The translations under genes were made by a program, and so were the position numbers. A stretch of DNA of 53,385 bases from Chitinophagales bacterium (GTDB lineage: Bacteria; Bacteroidota; Bacteroidia; Chitinophagales; Saprospiraceae), in NCBI GenBank assembly GCA_013298955.1, contig JAAFJT010000024.1:1-53385 (forward strand). Direction: 5' to 3'. Numbering within the stretch: the first letter of the stretch is position 1; every line of letters begins with the position of its first letter. Shown here piece by piece: positions 50,827 to 53,385 of this stretch. The notes beneath the pieces are model-generated. The model saw only the letters and a program-made list of their open reading frames with translations, was not told the origin of the DNA and ran no database searches.

Positions 50827-51159
50827 TCAAGCCGCCGCAAAACCTGTATAACTGCGCACGTATTCTGGTAGTAAACCTAAAACAATATCTGTTTTTTTTA
50901 CGCCTTTATCCATTAATATTTGTTCTACTTCATCTTCGGTCCAATTTGCTAAAATCCAAATTTTACCATCTGCTTTAATCTGGACGTATAAAATGATACG
51001 CAATAAAAAGGTGTCTTTATCAGTCCAACCCATGCGCAAGACTTGATAATGATGATGTTGCGTATCGACAATCAAATGGGTTTCCAAGTTCCCATTGGTT
51101 CGTTCATATTTTTTAATCAACTCTTTAATGATAGAGGCGTATTTTACGATTCGTCCCAT
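50827..51159 (-). CDS. xisI: XisI-family protein (fdxN element excision controlling factor)
   Basis: A 110-residue protein matching the XisI family along its length: an N-terminal helix (MGRIVKYASIIKELIKKY), ETHLIVDTQHHHYQVLRMGW, IILYVQIKADGKIWILANWTEDEVEQILMDKGVKKTDIVLGLLPEYVRSYTGFA. In heterocyst-forming cyanobacteria XisI controls excision of the fdxN element together with XisF and XisH. Neither XisH nor a recombinase is encoded nearby, so this is an orphan. The start is taken at 51159, since the upstream part of the frame is composed of non-conserved residues and a TATTTTTG -7 element lies at 51178-51185. Its role outside cyanobacteria is not known. It is next to a restriction-modification system. 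Confidence 0.88.
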   Translation of the reverse strand: MGRIVKYASIIKELIKKYERTNGNLETHLIVDTQHHHYQVLRMGWTDKDTFLLRIILYVQIKADGKIWILANWTEDEVEQILMDKGVKKTDIVLGLLPEYVRSYTGFAAA

Positions 51160-51306
51160 GATACAATCTTTTTTTTGCAAAAATAGCATGTTTTTACAAA
51201 AAATGGGTATTTTTGGGGCAACACTTTGAGTCCATTTGGGAACTTTTTTAAGTTTCGGAAATATTCCCAATCCATAAAATTATAAATCATTAAAAATCAA
51301 GCAACT

Positions 51307-51597
51307 ATGAAAAATTATCTTTACAAAATCAAAATCAATACCGTTTTTTTTGAAACATTTTGTTATAAACAGGTACGTGCCGCGAATGAAAAAGCTGCAA
51401 TTCAAGAAATAGTTATAACTTTGCGTCAACCGTATGACAATGATACAGCCCATTTTTTAAATGAAAACTTGGGTCTTCATTGGACGGTCAACGATTTTTG
51501 GGAAACGATGGACACTCGTTTTTCAATCGAAGACGACTCCGTTATACAGGAATTGATTTGGGTCAAAGAAATTCAGTTTGATTTAGAAACAATATGA
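51307..51597 (+). CDS. hypothetical protein coupled to the restriction-modification genes
   Basis: A 96-residue acidic protein of unknown family, with an opening strand MKNYLYKIKINTVFFETF, a helix with AANEKAAIQEI and a C-terminal acidic part (SIEDDSVIQELIWVKEIQFDLETI). It has no helix-turn-helix, so it is unlikely to be a classical controller protein. Its stop overlaps the methyltransferase start by four bases (ATGA), so translation is coupled. It may be a subunit or inhibitor belonging to the system (inference). Confidence 0.6.
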   Translation: MKNYLYKIKINTVFFETFCYKQVRAANEKAAIQEIVITLRQPYDNDTAHFLNENLGLHWTVNDFWETMDTRFSIEDDSVIQELIWVKEIQFDLETI

Positions 51598-52427
51598 AAG
51601 AAATTTCGCAAAATATTATTTTGGGCGATTGCGCTGATGTGTTAAAAAATTTGGAAGATAATTCCGTTGATTTAATATTCACTTCGCCACCTTATGCCGA
51701 CCAGAGAAAAACAACTTATGGTGGTATCTCTGCTGACAAATATGTTGAATGGTTTTTGCCCATTTCTAATGAATTATTGCGTGTTTTGAATCCAAAAGGC
51801 ACTTTTGTTTTGAATATTAAAGAAAAAGTGTCGAATGGTGAACGCCACACGTATGTCATGGAGATGATTATCGCCATGCGGAAACAAGGTTGGCTTTGGA
51901 CGGAAGAATTTATTTGGCATAAAAAAAATAGTTTTCCCGGAAAGTGGCCAAACCGTTTTCGAGACAGTTGGGAAAGGCTTTTGCAATTCAATAAAGCCAA
52001 AGATTTTAATATGTACCAAGATGAAGTACGTGTTCCGATTGGCGATTGGGCAAAAGATAGGTTGAAAAATTTGAGTGACACCGATAAAAAACGCGATAAT
52101 GCCAAAAATGGAAGTGGTTTTGGCAAAAATGTGTCGAATTGGGTAGGAAAAGAGTTGGTTTATCCAACAAATGTGTTGCATTTGGCAACAGAATGTCAAA
52201 ATAAAAATCATAGTGCAGCATTTCCGAATGAATTGCCTGAATGGTTTATGAAACTTTTTACCAAAGAAGGTGATAGGGTTTTAGACCCATTTGCGGGTTC
52301 TGGAACGACTTTATTCGTTGCGCAAAAAATGCAACGTCATTCGATTGGTATTGAAATTTTACCTGAATATTATGAAATGATTTTAAAACAAAAAGAACAA
52401 ATTCAGAGTATTCCGACGTTATTTTAA
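51594..52427 (+). CDS. type II DNA methyltransferase (beta-class, probably N4-cytosine)
   Basis: A 277-residue DNA methyltransferase. Motif IV is TSPPY (30-34), the form commonest in N4-cytosine enzymes; the SAM-binding motif I, DPFAGSGTT (231-239), follows at the C-terminus, which gives the beta-class order. Residues about 100-200 hold the target recognition region (HKKNSFPGKWPNRFRDSWERLLQFNK). It would protect the host DNA from the nuclease encoded 37 nt downstream. The recognition sequence cannot be read from the protein. Confidence 0.92.
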   Translation: MKEISQNIILGDCADVLKNLEDNSVDLIFTSPPYADQRKTTYGGISADKYVEWFLPISNELLRVLNPKGTFVLNIKEKVSNGERHTYVMEMIIAMRKQGWLWTEEFIWHKKNSFPGKWPNRFRDSWERLLQFNKAKDFNMYQDEVRVPIGDWAKDRLKNLSDTDKKRDNAKNGSGFGKNVSNWVGKELVYPTNVLHLATECQNKNHSAAFPNELPEWFMKLFTKEGDRVLDPFAGSGTTLFVAQKMQRHSIGIEILPEYYEMILKQKEQIQSIPTLF

Positions 52428-52464
52428 CAAATTCAAACGATTATACCTATTTAATTCATTGTGA

Positions 52465-53193
52465 ATGAAGCATTTAGATTTAAAACAAATTGCTGAATAT
52501 GTAGAGGCAAATGTGGGCACGTTCCATAAGAAACGATTAGAAAGTTTAGAAAATTTAAAGTTGAAAGAGATTTTACAACGCAAAAATCCCTATTTGTTTA
52601 GAGCAAAAAATATTTTAACCGCACAAGATTTGGTTAAAAGCATTTTAGACGCTTTTTTGCAATCGCAGGAAGAAACAATGTTTGGCGATTTTATAGAAGG
52701 TGTTGCGATTTTCGTTTGTAAACAAATTAATGATGCCAAAAAATCTACGGATTTAGTTGGCATTGATTTGGAATTTGAACGAGATGATAATTATTACGTG
52801 ATTGAGATTAAATCGGGACCGAATTGGGGCAATAGTAGTCAAATTAAGAAAATGTTGGATAATTTTGCGGCGGCGCGTGCAAAATTAAAGGATAAAAATG
52901 TGGTTGCGATAAACGGTTGTTGCTACGGGCGCGATAACAAACCTCATAAAGATGAATATATAAAACTCTGTGGACAAAGGTTTTGGACATTTATTTCTGG
53001 TGATGAAAACCTTTATGCAAATATTATTGAACCTTTTGGTCATAAAGCGCATGAGAAAAATGAAACTTTTTCTATCGCTTACGCCAAAATCATTAATCGG
53101 TTTACGTTTGAATTTGGAAAAGATTTTTGTGATGAAAGTGGTGAAATTGATTGGAAAAAATTAATCATATTCAATTCTGGCATTCTAAGATAA
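52465..53193 (+). CDS. type II restriction endonuclease, PmeII-like
   Basis: A 242-residue protein. The N-terminal block RKNPYLFRAKNILTAQDLVKSILDAFLQSQEETMFGDFIEGVAI resembles PmeII-family restriction enzymes. The nuclease core is of PD-(D/E)XK type: Glu79, Asp101 (GIDLEFE) and Glu114-Ile-Lys116 (YYVIEIKSG). It follows the methyltransferase by 37 nt on the same strand, as expected for a type II pair. The cut site is unknown. The family name is from recall of the N-terminal motif and should be tested. Confidence 0.82.
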   Translation: MKHLDLKQIAEYVEANVGTFHKKRLESLENLKLKEILQRKNPYLFRAKNILTAQDLVKSILDAFLQSQEETMFGDFIEGVAIFVCKQINDAKKSTDLVGIDLEFERDDNYYVIEIKSGPNWGNSSQIKKMLDNFAAARAKLKDKNVVAINGCCYGRDNKPHKDEYIKLCGQRFWTFISGDENLYANIIEPFGHKAHEKNETFSIAYAKIINRFTFEFGKDFCDESGEIDWKKLIIFNSGILR

Positions 53194-53293
53194 TTCGATT
53201 TCGGAATGTGGATTTCGGATTTCGGAATGATGACACCTCTATATCGTATCACCATTCTGAAATTTGCTTTTAATAAAAATAATTAATATTCAA
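53194..53293. repeat. short direct repeats of ATTTCGGAATG
   Basis: GATTTCGGAATG occurs twice with a partial third copy (53200-53231), a frequent intergenic simple repeat type in this phylum. It marks the end of the restriction-modification cassette. Confidence 0.6.
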
Positions 53294-53385
53294 ATGTATA
53301 AAAAGTTGTTTATAAATATTTTAGATAAATCAAAAGCATTTTTCGATGATTCTCCTAAAATTATAAATGGGCTATTTGTTTTTTC
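53294..53385 (+). CDS. start of an unidentified gene, cut by the window end
   Basis: A frame starts MYKKLFINILDKSKAFFDDS and is open to the end of the window (30 codons). The region upstream is AT-rich with no clear promoter. Too short for any assignment. Confidence 0.35.
   Translation, partial: MYKKLFINILDKSKAFFDDSPKIINGLFVF

Noticed and set aside
1-53385. tRNA and rRNA genes
   Set aside because: I looked for the T-loop GTTCGAATCC-type motif with an acceptor stem and for conserved rRNA blocks and saw none; a tRNAscan-SE run would settle it.

Overview
The window looks like a chromosomal segment of a low-GC, free-living member of the Bacteroidota, probably from the Saprospiria/Chitinophagia side. 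The reasons are: two giant proteins with type IX secretion (T9SS) C-terminal sorting domains, a PorP/SprF protein, a DUF5777 barrel, LytTR and 7TMR-DISM regulators, and many promoters of the Bacteroidota type (TTTG, 19-21 nt, TAnnTTTG). No rRNA, tRNA or CRISPR array was found. Intergenic space is full of large palindromic repeats, several nested inside one another.

Layout. 1-2,000: a long inverted repeat, a MarR regulator and an NlpC/P60 peptidase. 2,100-4,300: a PorP/SprF protein and an AraC-type regulator. 4,360-7,940: an envelope/redox group (P460-like cytochrome lipoprotein, CX4CH cytochrome-like lipoprotein, OB-fold protein, YceI, DUF5777 barrel). 8,230-13,170: Amj lipid II flippase with a glucuronyl C5-epimerase-like protein, a CBM48-esterase and an M17 leucyl aminopeptidase. 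13,700-22,760: a full assimilatory sulfate reduction locus (cysH, cysD, cysN, cobA, cysJ, cysI and a convergent siroheme synthase). It is headed by a consensus promoter, a SAM-I-type riboswitch and an unannotated 35-codon leader peptide ending in seven consecutive cysteines. 22,990-29,990: a 7TMR histidine kinase, an unknown protein with a large FAD oxidoreductase, a small HTH protein behind three 21-bp direct repeats, and a LytTR response regulator. 30,420-35,010: LolA, a methylguanine-DNA methyltransferase, HflX and a thioredoxin-like lipoprotein, separated by long near-perfect palindromes. 35,090-36,750: an overlapping ATPase/nuclease-like pair that resembles a defence module. 37,050-49,680: an M43 metalloprotease lipoprotein and two tandem ~1,670-residue T9SS cargo proteins with dockerin-like and cohesin-like parts, each behind a 700-800 nt transcribed leader. 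50,800-53,385: an orphan XisI and a type II restriction-modification system.

How it works together. APS reductase (CysH), ATP sulfurylase (CysDN) and sulfite reductase (CysJI) turn sulfate into sulfide, while CobA and the Met8-like enzyme make the siroheme that CysI needs. The leader region suggests that the locus senses both S-adenosylmethionine (riboswitch) and charged tRNA-Cys (poly-Cys leader). This is the most interesting candidate system in the window. The second is the LytTR-type operator, which abuts a promoter that lacks a -33 box. The third is the two-gene ATPase/PD-(D/E)XK-like module.
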